Assembly (NCBI RefSeq): GCF_900188345.1
Contig: NZ_FZOD01000011.1
Location: 78,252-142,251, forward strand
From: Streptosporangium subroseum
GTDB lineage: Bacteria; Actinomycetota; Actinomycetes; Streptosporangiales; Streptosporangiaceae
DNA: 64,000 nt
Direction of reading: 5' to 3'
The notes beneath the pieces were generated by a model. The model was not told the origin of the DNA. It did no database searches and saw only the letters and a list, made by a program, of their open reading frames with translations. Positions 21,412 to 30,730 of the stretch are shown piece by piece. A program made the position numbers and the translations under genes. Every line of letters begins with the position of its first letter. Position 1 is the first letter of the stretch.

Positions 21412-22545
21412 TCATGCGAGCACTCCCGCGGCGCGGAGCCTGGCGGCGGTCTCGTCGGACAGGCCCCAGGAGGACAGGTCCGCCAGCCGGGTGGCGGGTG
21501 AGAGATCCTGCTCGGGCGCGCCGAGCAGACGCGGTGAGGGGGCAGGCTGCCGTACGCCGCCGACCTCGACGAACGCGCCGCGGGCCTTGTTGTGCGGATG
21601 GTCGGCGGCCTCGTCCATCTCCAGCACGGGGGAGACGCACGCGTCCGTGCCGTCGAACACCGCCTCCCACTCGGCCCGGGTCCTGGACCTGAAGGCCTCG
21701 GCCAGCCGCTCGCGCAGTGCGGGCCACTGGGCGCTGTCGCCACGGTCGGGCAGGTCCGTGAGGCCCATGAGCGAGACCATCTCCGCCCAGAACTGCGGCT
21801 CCAGCGCGCCGACCGCCAGGAACTTGCCGTCGGAGGTCTCGTAGGTGTCGTACATCGGCGCGCCGGTGTCGAGCAGGTTCGTGCCGCGCGGGCCCCAGGC
21901 GCCGGTCTGGACGCCGTGGTAGAACATCGCGAACAGCGTCGAGGCCCCGTCCACCATGGCCGCGTCGATCACCCTGCCCTCGCCGGTCCGCTCCCGCTCC
22001 AGCAGCGCCAGCAGCACGCCGTACGCCAGCATGAGGCCGCCGCCGGCGAAGTCGCCCAGGATGTTGATCGGCGGGGTCGGCCTCTCGCCCTCGCGGCCCA
22101 GCATCGACAGGATGCCGGAGATCGCGATGTAGTCGATGTCGTGCCCGGCGGTGGGCGCCAGCGGGCCGTCCTGGCCCCAGCCGGTCATCCGCCCGTAGAT
22201 CAGGCGGGGGTTGACCGCGTGCAGGTCGGCGGGGCCGATGCCGAGCCGCTCCGCGACCCCGGGCCGGAAGACCTCGATGATCACGTCGGCGCTTCTGACC
22301 AGTTCCTTGAGTGCGGCCACCCCATCGGGAGACTTCAGGTCGAGGCCGACCGTCCGTTTGCCCCGGTCCATCACGTCGGCGCGGGGTCTGTCCCCGGCCG
22401 CGGCGACGGTTTTGACACGCTCCACCCGCAACACCTCGGCGCCGTGGTCGGCGAGCATCATTCCGGCGAACGGCCCGGGGGCCAGGCCGGCGAGTTCGAG
22501 CACGCGAACTCCGGCCAGCGGGCCTTTTCTGGTCACGCGCTCCAT
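21412..22545 (-). CDS. Family III CoA-transferase, alpha-methylacyl-CoA racemase-like
   Basis: A 377-aa CaiB/BaiF-type enzyme. The N-terminus GPLAGVRVLELAGLAPGPFAGMMLADHGAEVLRVER matches mycobacterial alpha-methylacyl-CoA racemase, and GHDIDYIAISG with LGDFAGGGLMLAYG holds the catalytic His/Asp pair. It would epimerise 2-methylacyl-CoA thioesters, allowing beta-oxidation of methyl-branched chains, or transfer CoA between acids. The ATG at 22545 follows GAGGAG. The frame is open to 22665, but that part has no family resemblance. It is divergent from the Ser/Thr kinase gene. Confidence 0.88.
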   Translation of the reverse strand: MERVTRKGPLAGVRVLELAGLAPGPFAGMMLADHGAEVLRVERVKTVAAAGDRPRADVMDRGKRTVGLDLKSPDGVAALKELVRSADVIIEVFRPGVAERLGIGPADLHAVNPRLIYGRMTGWGQDGPLAPTAGHDIDYIAISGILSMLGREGERPTPPINILGDFAGGGLMLAYGVLLALLERERTGEGRVIDAAMVDGASTLFAMFYHGVQTGAWGPRGTNLLDTGAPMYDTYETSDGKFLAVGALEPQFWAEMVSLMGLTDLPDRGDSAQWPALRERLAEAFRSRTRAEWEAVFDGTDACVSPVLEMDEAADHPHNKARGAFVEVGGVRQPAPSPRLLGAPEQDLSPATRLADLSSWGLSDETAARLRAAGVLA

Positions 22546-22747
22546 CGACATCTCCTCGAGTGCGACTCCGACTCCGGTTCGGTACGGCGTACGCAGGCGG
22601 TCGCCTGGCGATCCGCGGTCCCTCCCCCACGGCCAAGTAGAACAACATTCGGCTTTCCCTGGCAAGACATCTGTCTTGAGGCCACGTGACGCTCAGGTGG
22701 TATGGGAAACTTGCGCCCTCTCTGAACGAGGTCTAGGGGTAATTGAG

Positions 22748-24391
22748 ATGACATATCCGCACAGTGAACGGGTGGTCGCTGGGCGCTATCGATTGCTGCG
22801 AGAGCTTGGCCGAGGCGGCATGGGGGTGGTGTGGGAGGGATACGACACCCTCCTCAACCGCTCGGTCGCGGTCAAGGAGGTCCTGCTCCCGCCGCATCTC
22901 TCCCCGGCCGAGCACCAGCTTCAGCTGACTCGCACCTCGCGTGAGGCCAGGACCGCGGCCCGGCTCAATCACCGGGGCATCGTGGCGATCTACGACGTGG
23001 CGGAGCAGGACGACCGCCCGTGGATCATCATGGAGCTGGTCAGGGCCCGCGGGCTGGACGAGGTCGGGCAGCTGCCCGTACAGCAGGTCGCCGACATCGG
23101 CCGTCAGGTGCTGTCGGCCCTGCGGGCGGCGCACGAGGCGGGCATCCTGCACCGGGACGTCAAGCCCAGCAACATCCTTCTCGACGCCGAGGGCCGCGCC
23201 GTGCTCTCCGACTTCGGCATCGCCACCATCGAGGGTGACAGCTCCCTCACGCAGACCGGCATGGTGACGGGCTCGCCGAGCTTCCTGCCGCCGGAACGCG
23301 CGATGGGCGTCGAGGCGGGTCCCTGGTCCGACCTGTGGGCACTCGGCGCCACCCTTTACGCGGCCCTGGTGGGCCACGGTCCCTTCGAGCGCCGCGACGC
23401 CATCTCCACCCTCGGCGCCCTGCTCACCGAGGAGCCCGACTTCGGCCCGGTGCCTCCGGCGATGCGGGAGGTGCTCTCGGGCATGCTCCAGCGGGATCCC
23501 GCCCACCGGCTGACCGTCGATCAGGCCGACATGCTGCTGGCGCAGGCGAGCGGTGACCCGTCGGCGCCGGCTCGCCGTACCGGTGACTGGGAGAGACGGA
23601 GCGTCGGGAGCACCGGCGCCACCAGGGTTAACAGGGCTGACAGGACCACCGGCACGACGGCGAGCCCCGCCACCTCGGGGCACGGTCGCCGGCGGCCCCG
23701 GAGCCGGAGCCGGATCCCGCTGATCGTGGCGGCCGTGGTGGTCCTGGCGGTGGGAGGCGGGGCGGTGGCCATGGCGGTGTCGTCGCCGGAGTCGCAGCCC
23801 GTCGCGCAGACCGAACCGGCCACGGCCCCGTCCACCGCCGAGCCCGAGAAGACGAAGACGAAGAAGCCCAGTCCTTCTCCCACCCCCAAGCCCTCGAAGA
23901 CCGTGGTCGCCGAATCCGGGCCGCAGCTGAAGGTGTGGCAGGCCAAGGCGCCGGAGAACTGGTCCATCCAGTATCCGGCCGACTGGACCGGCGACTGGGC
24001 TCCCACGGGCTACACCCAGTGGCTGCGTCCCGACGGAGCCGCGCACATGTCGGTGGAGGTGCTCGACGGCTCGCTCGACACCATGGAGTCGCTTCAGGCG
24101 GGGGTCAGGGACAACGTGGCGCGGTGGAGCGACATCCTGTCCGAGGACACGGCGCAGATCCCCCTGGCCTACGGCTCCGGGCTCCAGTGGGAGTTCACCT
24201 GGACGATGAAGGACAGCGGCGGGGCGCCGTGGGCCACCGCCGGGGTGACATATCACGAGAAGCAAAGGTTCATCGCGGTCGGCGATAAGATCATGGTGCT
24301 CAGCTGGACCACCCATGCCTCGGCGTGGACCGGACAGCAGGGCCTGATGAACCGCGTGTTCAACAGTTTCCACCCCCGCGGAGGCGAGTGA
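22748..24391 (+). CDS. Transmembrane Ser/Thr protein kinase
   Basis: A 547-aa Hanks-type (PknB-like) kinase. It has glycine loop LGRGGMGVVWEG, catalytic Lys43, HRDVKPSN with the catalytic Asp near 137, DFG at about 155 and a GSPSFLPPE activation segment. A Pro/Ser/Thr-rich juxtamembrane linker leads to one helix near residues 323-344. Then comes a TEPEKTKTKKPSP linker and an extracellular domain of about 150 residues (WSIQYPADWTG), which resembles a PsbP/LpqN-like fold rather than PASTA repeats. The ligand is unknown. The ATG at 22748 has a GGGG-containing upstream region. The 2-hydroxyacid dehydrogenase gene starts 1 bp after its stop. Confidence 0.92.
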   Translation: MTYPHSERVVAGRYRLLRELGRGGMGVVWEGYDTLLNRSVAVKEVLLPPHLSPAEHQLQLTRTSREARTAARLNHRGIVAIYDVAEQDDRPWIIMELVRARGLDEVGQLPVQQVADIGRQVLSALRAAHEAGILHRDVKPSNILLDAEGRAVLSDFGIATIEGDSSLTQTGMVTGSPSFLPPERAMGVEAGPWSDLWALGATLYAALVGHGPFERRDAISTLGALLTEEPDFGPVPPAMREVLSGMLQRDPAHRLTVDQADMLLAQASGDPSAPARRTGDWERRSVGSTGATRVNRADRTTGTTASPATSGHGRRRPRSRSRIPLIVAAVVVLAVGGGAVAMAVSSPESQPVAQTEPATAPSTAEPEKTKTKKPSPSPTPKPSKTVVAESGPQLKVWQAKAPENWSIQYPADWTGDWAPTGYTQWLRPDGAAHMSVEVLDGSLDTMESLQAGVRDNVARWSDILSEDTAQIPLAYGSGLQWEFTWTMKDSGGAPWATAGVTYHEKQRFIAVGDKIMVLSWTTHASAWTGQQGLMNRVFNSFHPRGGE

Positions 24392-24392
24392 C

Positions 24393-25391
24393 GTGTCCCT
24401 GGAAGCCGGCCCTGCCTGGAAGGTGGTCGCCCTACCCCCGCTTCCCGAGGAGGGGCTGAGAAGACTGCTCGGCCCGCTGGGCGAGCGGATCAGCCTGTCG
24501 GTGCCGGCCGCTCGCGATCGCGCTGCCCTGCTCGACGCCCTGGGTGAGGCCGAGATCGTGGTCGGCGACTGGACCGCCGAGCTCTCGCTGGACGCCGAGG
24601 CCGTCCACGCGGCTCCGCGCCTGGCGTTCGTGCAGCAGCCCTCGGTGGGCGTGGACGGCCACGACCTCGGCGCGCTGGCCGACGCGGGCGTGCCGCTGTC
24701 CAACGCGGGCGGTGTGAGCGCGATCGGGGTGGCGGAGTGGTGTCTCGCCGCCGCGCTCGCGTTGTCGAGACGGCTGCTCGACGCCGACGCCGCGGTCCGG
24801 GCGGGCCGCTGGCCGCAGCTGGACCTCGGGCCCAGAGAGCTGTACGGCTCGCGCGTGGGCGTCGTCGGGTTCGGCCCGATCGGGGAGACCTGCGCGCGGA
24901 TGTTCGGCGGCTACGGGTGCGAGGTCTCCTACTGGAGCCGCACCCCACGCGAGGTGCCCTACGCCTACCGCGAACTCGACGAGCTGATCGCCGGCTCCGA
25001 CGTGCTCGTCGTGGTGATCGCGCTGTCGGAGGAGACGAGGGGGCTGGTCGATCCGTCCCGGATGCCCGCGGGATCGTTGCTCGTCAACGCGGCGCGTGGG
25101 GCGGTGGTGAACTCGGCGGCGCTGCTGTCCGCCCTGAACTCCGGGCACCTGGGCGGTGCCGCGCTGGACGTGTTCGACAGCGAGCCGCTGCCGCCGGACG
25201 ATCCGCTGCGCGACAGCCCCCGGCTGCTGCTCTCGCCACACGTGGCCGGAGTGACCCCGCAGTCCACCGGACGCATGATCCGCCTCGTGCTGGACAACCT
25301 GGAGGCCGCCGTGAACGGCCGCCCGGTGACGAACGTCGTCAACGGAGTGGATACGGTGGTCAGGCGCCACTCCCGAGTGACACGTCCGTAG
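24393..25391 (+). CDS. D-isomer-specific 2-hydroxyacid dehydrogenase
   Basis: A 332-aa NAD-dependent dehydrogenase that interconverts 2-keto and D-2-hydroxy acids. The NAD-binding motif is VGVVGFGPIGETCARMF, the catalytic Arg is in NAARGAVVN, the Glu in ALDVFDSEPLP, and the His in LSPHVAGVT. The GTG start lies 1 bp past the kinase stop, with GGAGGCGAG acting as ribosome binding site, so the two genes are probably cotranscribed. The substrate cannot be assigned. Confidence 0.87.
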   Translation: MSLEAGPAWKVVALPPLPEEGLRRLLGPLGERISLSVPAARDRAALLDALGEAEIVVGDWTAELSLDAEAVHAAPRLAFVQQPSVGVDGHDLGALADAGVPLSNAGGVSAIGVAEWCLAAALALSRRLLDADAAVRAGRWPQLDLGPRELYGSRVGVVGFGPIGETCARMFGGYGCEVSYWSRTPREVPYAYRELDELIAGSDVLVVVIALSEETRGLVDPSRMPAGSLLVNAARGAVVNSAALLSALNSGHLGGAALDVFDSEPLPPDDPLRDSPRLLLSPHVAGVTPQSTGRMIRLVLDNLEAAVNGRPVTNVVNGVDTVVRRHSRVTRP

Positions 25392-25466
25392 AGTTTTCCC
25401 TTGTTTAACGCGCCCCGCCTGGTTCCGGAGAGATCCGAGTTATACCGTGCTAGGGGCGATCTTTCG

Positions 25467-26858
25467 ATGAAGGTCATGGGGGTGATTACTGTGCAACAGA
25501 TGACACAGATGTCGGCACACCGGCGGGCGGTGGACCAGATCAGAGAGTCCTACGCCGCCCTCCCCGCCGACGCGGTGCCTCGGCTGGCCAAGGCCACCAC
25601 GAACCTGTTCCGGTTCAGGGAGGGTGCGAAGGCGGCGAAGCTGTCGGCCCGGGACCTGGACCAGGTCATTGAGGTCGACCCGATCACCATGACCGCCGAG
25701 GTCCAGGGCATGACGACCTACGAGCATCTGGTGGACGCCACGCTGGCGCACGGGCTCATGCCGTACGTCGTGCCGCAGCTGAAGACCATCACGCTGGGCG
25801 GTGCGGTGACGGGGCTGGGCATCGAGTCCAGCAGCTTCAGGGACGGCCTGCCGCACGAGTCGGTGGAGGAGTTGGAGATCCTCACCGGCGACGGCCGGAT
25901 CGTCGTGGCCCGTGACGACAACGAGCACCGCGACCTGTTCCGCGCCTTTCCCAACTCCTACGGCACGCTGGGCTACGCGCTGCGGATCCGGATCAAGCTC
26001 AGGGCCGTGCAGCCGTACGTCCGGCTGAGCCACATCCCCTTCACCGACGCCGACAAGTGCATGATCGCCATGAAGGAGATCTGCGAGAGCGGCGAGCACG
26101 AGGGGGAGCGGGTCGACTTCGTGGACGGCACGTTCTTCGGCCCCGGCGAGCTCTACATCACCGTCGGGCGCTTCGCCGAGCGTGCCCCGTACCTGTCGGA
26201 CTACACCGGCATGCGCATCTACTACCGGTCGATCCAGACCAGGGCTCGCGACTGGCTGACCGTCCGCGACTACCTGTGGCGCTGGGACACCGACTGGTTC
26301 TGGTGCTCGCGCGCCTTCGGCGTGCAGGGGGCGCTCGTGCGCTCGCTGATGCCGCGCAAGTGGATGCGCTCCGACGTCTATCGCAAGCTCGTCGGGCTCG
26401 ACCACAAATACGGCGTGATCGCCCGAGTGGACCGCTGGCGTGGCCAGCCTCTGCAGGAGTCGGTCATCCAGGACATCGAGGTGCCCGTCGAGCGGGGCGC
26501 CGAGTTCCTGGAGTTCTTCCACGACAAGGTCGGCATGGCGCCGGTCTGGATGTGCCCGCTGAAGTCCAACGGCGAGTGGCCTCTCTACCCGCTGGAGCAG
26601 GGGCGGCTGTACGTGAACTTCGGTTTCTGGGGGATGGTCCCATTGCCCCGAGGCCAGTTCGACGGCTACTACAACCGCCTCATCGAGCACCAGGTGCACG
26701 AGCTGGACGGGCACAAGTCTCTATACTCCACTTCGTTCTATCCCCGGGACGAATTCTGGAAGTTTTATAACGGTAAGGCCTATTGGCCGGTCAAGCGGGC
26801 ATACGACGGGGGTGGCCGGTTGCTCGACCTCTACGACAAGTGTGTACGGGGGCGCTAG
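25467..26858 (+). CDS. tmsA: FAD-binding oxidoreductase for 10-methyl fatty acid synthesis (TmsA/BfaA-like)
   Basis: A 463-aa FAD-linked oxidoreductase. The N-terminal FAD-binding domain contains TITLGGAVTGLGIESSSFRDGLPHE and GTLGYALRI, and the C-terminal part carries substrate-domain motifs such as DVYRKLVGLDHKYGVIARVDRW. It is followed at 13 bp by a cyclopropane-synthase-like methyltransferase. This gene pair is known to make 10-methyl fatty acids (tuberculostearic type): the methyltransferase forms a 10-methylene acyl lipid and this enzyme reduces it. The start is taken as the ATG at 25467 after AGGGGCG; a GTG near 25491 is also possible. Confidence 0.82.
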   Translation: MKVMGVITVQQMTQMSAHRRAVDQIRESYAALPADAVPRLAKATTNLFRFREGAKAAKLSARDLDQVIEVDPITMTAEVQGMTTYEHLVDATLAHGLMPYVVPQLKTITLGGAVTGLGIESSSFRDGLPHESVEELEILTGDGRIVVARDDNEHRDLFRAFPNSYGTLGYALRIRIKLRAVQPYVRLSHIPFTDADKCMIAMKEICESGEHEGERVDFVDGTFFGPGELYITVGRFAERAPYLSDYTGMRIYYRSIQTRARDWLTVRDYLWRWDTDWFWCSRAFGVQGALVRSLMPRKWMRSDVYRKLVGLDHKYGVIARVDRWRGQPLQESVIQDIEVPVERGAEFLEFFHDKVGMAPVWMCPLKSNGEWPLYPLEQGRLYVNFGFWGMVPLPRGQFDGYYNRLIEHQVHELDGHKSLYSTSFYPRDEFWKFYNGKAYWPVKRAYDGGGRLLDLYDKCVRGR

Positions 26859-26871
26859 GGAGGTTGTTTCT

Positions 26872-28131
26872 GTGATGCTCGCAGAAATCTTTGAGAAGGT
26901 CATGGGCCCTGAGGCGGACGTCCGCTTCATCGCCTACGACGGAAGCAAGGCTGGACCGGTCAGCTCGGACATCAGTATCGAGGTGAAGAGCCCCGTCGCC
27001 GTAGCCTACCTGGCACAGGCGCCGGGCGAGCTGGGACTTGCCAGGGCCTACGTGTCCGGGCACATCGACATCCACGGAGACGTCTACGCCCTGCTCTCCC
27101 GGATGTGGTCGCTCACCATGAACGACCTGCCGATGAGCCAGAAAGCGGCGGCGGTGCGCGCTCTCGGCGTACGGCCGCTGCTGAAGCGGGTGCCGCCGCC
27201 TCCGCAGGAGATGCGGCGCAGCATGCTGGCCAAGATGGGCAGCAGGCACGCCAAGCAGCGCGACGCCGAGGCCATCCACCATCACTACGACGTGTCCAAC
27301 AAGTTCTACTCGTGGGTGCTGGGCCCCTCCATGGCCTACACCTGTGCGGTCTTCCCCAGCGAGCAGTCCACGCTGGAGGAGGCGCAGTACGCCAAGTTCG
27401 ACCTGGTCGCCCGCAAGCTGGACCTGAAGCCCGGCATGCGGCTGCTGGACGTCGGCTGCGGCTGGGGCGGCATGGTCATCCACGCGGCCCGTGAGTACGG
27501 GGTGAAGGCCCTGGGCGTCACCCTCTCGCGCCAGCAGGCCGAGTGGGCCCAGAAGGCCATCGCCGAGGCGGGACTCGGCGAGCTTGCCGAGGTCCGCTAC
27601 ACGGACTACCGGGACGTCAAGGAGACCGACTTCGACGCCGTCAGCTCGATCGGACTGACCGAGCACATCGGCAAGGAGCAGCTGCCGTTCTACTTCAAGT
27701 TCCTCTACGACAAGCTCGTCCCGGGCGGGCGGCTGCTCAACCACTGCATCACCCGGCCGACGGGCACCGAGAAGACCATCAACACCAAGGGGTTCATCAA
27801 CCGCTACGTCTTCCCCGACGGGGAGCTGGAGTCGGTGGGTTACCTCGTCCGTCAGATGGAGGATCTCGGTTTTGAGATCCGCCATGAGGAGAACCTGCGC
27901 GAGCACTACGCCGAGACCCTCCGTTACTGGTGCGCCAACCTCGACGAGCACTGGGACGAGGCGGTTGAGGAGGTCGGCGAAGGCAGGGCCAGGGTCTGGC
28001 GCCTCTACATGGCCGGCTGCGTGGTCGGCTTCGAACGTAACAAGATCCAGCTCCACCAGCTTCTCGGGGTGAAACTCGACTCCGAAGGCAAGGCTCACAT
28101 GCCCCTCCGCCCCTCGCTCGACTGGCCCTGA
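26872..28131 (+). CDS. tmsB: Cyclopropane-synthase-like methyltransferase for 10-methyl fatty acids (TmsB/BfaB-like)
   Basis: A 419-aa SAM-dependent methyltransferase of the CFA synthase family acting on unsaturated acyl chains of phospholipids. It has YDVSNKFYSWVLGPSMAYTCAVF, SAM motif LDVGCGWGGMVIHAA, GVTLSRQQAEWA and the late SIGLTEHIG motif. The N-terminal 120 residues are the lipid-binding domain. The GTG at 26872 follows AGGGAGG at about 8 bp; an ATG is the next codon. It is cotranscribed with the reductase. The methyl carbon would come from SAM and be reduced by the neighbour. Confidence 0.86.
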   Translation: MMLAEIFEKVMGPEADVRFIAYDGSKAGPVSSDISIEVKSPVAVAYLAQAPGELGLARAYVSGHIDIHGDVYALLSRMWSLTMNDLPMSQKAAAVRALGVRPLLKRVPPPPQEMRRSMLAKMGSRHAKQRDAEAIHHHYDVSNKFYSWVLGPSMAYTCAVFPSEQSTLEEAQYAKFDLVARKLDLKPGMRLLDVGCGWGGMVIHAAREYGVKALGVTLSRQQAEWAQKAIAEAGLGELAEVRYTDYRDVKETDFDAVSSIGLTEHIGKEQLPFYFKFLYDKLVPGGRLLNHCITRPTGTEKTINTKGFINRYVFPDGELESVGYLVRQMEDLGFEIRHEENLREHYAETLRYWCANLDEHWDEAVEEVGEGRARVWRLYMAGCVVGFERNKIQLHQLLGVKLDSEGKAHMPLRPSLDWP

Positions 28132-28240
28132 AGCACAGTGCCCTGAAACATGGCGTTTTAACGTATTTCGTTCTGACGTGCAGGGCGCTGACTTACAGGA
28201 CAGCGGGTAAGGCGGAATGCGGGCGAGCTCGTCCCGGATC

Positions 28241-28287
28241 GCGTACGGCCCCTTCCCACGAAGACTTCGTGGGAAGGGGCCGTACGC
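28241..28287. terminator. 47-bp perfect inverted repeat
   Basis: Arms of 23 bp (28241-28263 and 28265-28287) are perfectly complementary around a single A. It lies 110 bp after the methyltransferase gene and 103 bp before the next operon. It would form a very stable hairpin and probably ends transcription from the left. Confidence 0.75.
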
Positions 28288-28389
28288 ACCCGTGACCTGA
28301 CGATCCATTCGGAGAACCCGAAGAACGCTGCCTTCTTCATCGCCCGCGCCGGGTGATAGGAATGCCTTCGGCGGGGTAGTCCCCAGCCT

Positions 28390-29370
28390 GTGAACGGGGA
28401 AAAGCAAGGCAGTTCCGCCCGGTACGGCGAGGTCGGCGGGGAGTTCGTCGCCGCGGTGAAGTCGGGGCGGCTGGAGCTTCCGTTGCCCGGTGCGGGCCGG
28501 ACCATGCAGCGGTGGGAGGCGTTCGCCTCGCTGGCCCAGCGTGACCTGTCGCTGGCGCGACTGTGCGAGGGCCACGCCGACGCCGTCGCGATCCTCGCCG
28601 AGCTTGACGGCCCGGGCCCCTCACCGGACAGCCGGTGGGGCGTGTGGGCGGCACAGCCTCCGGGCCCGTCCCTCACGGCGACCTTCGAGGGAGGCGGATG
28701 GCGGCTGCGCGGGACCAAACAGTACTGCTCGGGAGCGCGGGTGTGCACCCATGCCCTGGTGACCGCCGAGGCACCGGACGGCCCCCGCCTCTTCGCCGTC
28801 GCGGTCGAGGCCCTGGAACCGGTGGCCGACAGCTGGGGGGCGACGGGAATGGCCGCCAGCGACACCCTGGACGTCTTCTTCGACGCGGTTCGCGCCGAAC
28901 CGGTAGGACCGGTGGGCGGATACGTGGAACGACCCGGCTTCCACCACGGCGGTGCGGGCGTCGCCGCGTGCTGGTACGGAGGAGCCAGGGGAGTGGCCGA
29001 GACGTTGCTGGTCGCCGCAGGTGAGCGGGACGTCGGCCCGCACGCCCTGGCCCATCTGGGCGCGACCGACGTGGCGTTGCGGACCGCCAGGGCCGCCCTG
29101 AAGGAGGCGGCCGACGAGATCGACGCCGATCCCCACGATCTCAAGGACGCGGGAAGGCTGCGTTCGCTGCGTCTCAAGGCACTGGTGGAGGCCGTGTCCA
29201 CCGACGTCATGGGCCGGGTGGGCAGGGCGCTGGGAGCCGGGCCCCTCGCCCGCGACAGGGCACATGGGCGCAGGGTCGCCGACCTGACGGTCTATCTGCG
29301 CCAGCATCACGCCGAACGGGACCTGGCCGCGCTGGGCGCGCTCATCGCCGAGCAGGGGACGGTCTGGTGA
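28390..29370 (+). CDS. Acyl-CoA dehydrogenase-like protein
   Basis: A 326-aa protein with the acyl-CoA dehydrogenase fold: an N-terminal helical part, a middle beta domain (WGVWAAQPPGPSLTATFEGGGWRLRGTKQYCSGA), a later GATGMAASDTLDVFFD, and a C-terminal helical domain. It is shorter than typical members (about 380 aa), mainly at the N-terminus, so activity on acyl-CoA is unproven. The GTG start is uncertain. Its stop overlaps the PIG-L gene by 4 bp. It is the first gene of a four-gene overlapping operon whose combination recurs in other bacteria. Confidence 0.78.
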   Translation: MNGEKQGSSARYGEVGGEFVAAVKSGRLELPLPGAGRTMQRWEAFASLAQRDLSLARLCEGHADAVAILAELDGPGPSPDSRWGVWAAQPPGPSLTATFEGGGWRLRGTKQYCSGARVCTHALVTAEAPDGPRLFAVAVEALEPVADSWGATGMAASDTLDVFFDAVRAEPVGPVGGYVERPGFHHGGAGVAACWYGGARGVAETLLVAAGERDVGPHALAHLGATDVALRTARAALKEAADEIDADPHDLKDAGRLRSLRLKALVEAVSTDVMGRVGRALGAGPLARDRAHGRRVADLTVYLRQHHAERDLAALGALIAEQGTVW

Positions 29371-30107
29371 ACGCGGAACAGGCCGGCCGGCCGGCCCTCA
29401 ACCCCATCGACGCCCCGGGGACCCCGGAGGCCGAGTGGCGCGCGTGGCCGGGGCTCGGCGCCCTTCCCGCGCTCGCGTACGGCGGCTGGCAGAGCGTGGT
29501 GGTGATCGCCGCTCACCCCGATGACGAGGTGCTGGGAGTGGGCGGGCTGCTGTCGCTGCTGGCGGCCGCGGACGTACGGCTCCGACTGATCGCCGTCACC
29601 GACGGAGAGGCCTCCCACCCGGGCATCGCCGATGTGCCGGCGCTGGCGGCGCGACGGGTGAAGGAGAGCGAGTCCGCACTGGAGGCGCTCGGCGCCCACG
29701 CCGTCGAGATCGTGCGGCTGGGGATGCCCGACACGGGACTGGCGGCCCACGAGGGCGAGCTCACCGAGGCGTTGAAGGAGGCGGCCGCCGGGTTTCAGGT
29801 GTGCCTGGCCCCGTGGGAGGCGGACGTGCACTCCGATCACGAGGCCGCGGGCCGGGCCGCGGTGGCGGCCGGGCTGCGGCCCTGCTTCTATCCGATCTGG
29901 ACCTGGCACTGGGCCCGGCCCGGCGACGTGCGGCTGCCCTGGAGCCGGGCGCTGCGGATCCCCCTGCCACCGCCGGACCGGGCGCGCAAGCTGGCGGCCA
30001 TCGGCTGCTTCGCCAGCCAGCTGGAGCCTCGCGACGGCCTGGAAGCCGTGCTCCCACCCGGCATCCTCGCCCACTTCACCCGTGACCACGAGGTGCTCTT
30101 CCGATGA
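29367..30107 (+). CDS. PIG-L family deacetylase
   Basis: A 246-aa zinc-dependent N-deacetylase of the LmbE/PIG-L family, which removes acetyl groups from N-acetylglucosaminyl conjugates. The motif AHPDDEVLGVGG holds the metal-binding His and Asp pair, and a second ligand is in DVHSDHEAAG. The N-terminal 45 residues precede the domain. It starts with GTG overlapping the previous stop and ends overlapping the next ATG. Substrate in this operon is unknown but is probably a glycolipid or glycoconjugate made by the last gene. Confidence 0.88.
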   Translation: MNAEQAGRPALNPIDAPGTPEAEWRAWPGLGALPALAYGGWQSVVVIAAHPDDEVLGVGGLLSLLAAADVRLRLIAVTDGEASHPGIADVPALAARRVKESESALEALGAHAVEIVRLGMPDTGLAAHEGELTEALKEAAAGFQVCLAPWEADVHSDHEAAGRAAVAAGLRPCFYPIWTWHWARPGDVRLPWSRALRIPLPPPDRARKLAAIGCFASQLEPRDGLEAVLPPGILAHFTRDHEVLFR

Positions 30108-30730
30108 CGGCCGAGGCGTCGACCCTCGGGCCGGAGTACTTCGAGCACATGTACTCGGCCTCACCCGACCCGTGGGGGTTCACCTCCCGCTGGTACGAGG
30201 AACGCAAATACGCCATCAGCGCCGCGCTGCTGCCCTCCCGCCGCTACCGCGACGCCTTCGAGGTCGGCTGCTCCATCGGAGTGTTCACCGCGCTGCTCGC
30301 CCCGCGCTGTGATCGTCTGCTGGCCTGCGACCTGTCTCCCGTCGCGGTCGCGGCGGCCGCCGAGCGTACGGCCGGCTACCCGTGGACGCGGGTGGAACGG
30401 CGCACCATGCCCGGCGACTGGCCGCGACAGGAGAGCGGATTCGACCTCATCGTGCTGTCCGAGGTGCTCTACTACTTCGGCGGCGAGGACCTGGACCTGA
30501 TGCTCGACCTCGCGACCGCCGCGCTGAGCCCCAGCGGCACCCTCCTCGCGGTGCACTGGAGACATCCCGTCGCCGAGTATCCGCGGAGCGGCGAAGAGGT
30601 GCACCACGCCCTCGCCGGCCGTACCGAGCTCACCCGCCTCGTCGACCACCGCGAACCGGACTTCCTCGCCGAGGTCTATCTCCGCGGTTCCACGGCTCCC
30701 TCGGTGGCCGAGACCGAAGGACTTGTGTGA
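30104..30730 (+). CDS. NodS-like SAM-dependent methyltransferase
   Basis: A 208-aa class I methyltransferase. It begins EYFEHMYSASPDPWGFTSRWYEERKYAIS, the entry motif of the NodS family, followed by the SAM-binding FEVGCSIGVFTALLAPRC, DLSPVAV and LIVLSEVLYYF. Rhizobial NodS N-methylates the free amino group of the chitooligosaccharide after NodB deacetylation. Here the upstream PIG-L deacetylase would supply a similar free amine, an inference from gene order. ATGA overlap upstream and GTGA overlap downstream. Confidence 0.86.
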   Translation: MTAEASTLGPEYFEHMYSASPDPWGFTSRWYEERKYAISAALLPSRRYRDAFEVGCSIGVFTALLAPRCDRLLACDLSPVAVAAAAERTAGYPWTRVERRTMPGDWPRQESGFDLIVLSEVLYYFGGEDLDLMLDLATAALSPSGTLLAVHWRHPVAEYPRSGEEVHHALAGRTELTRLVDHREPDFLAEVYLRGSTAPSVAETEGLV

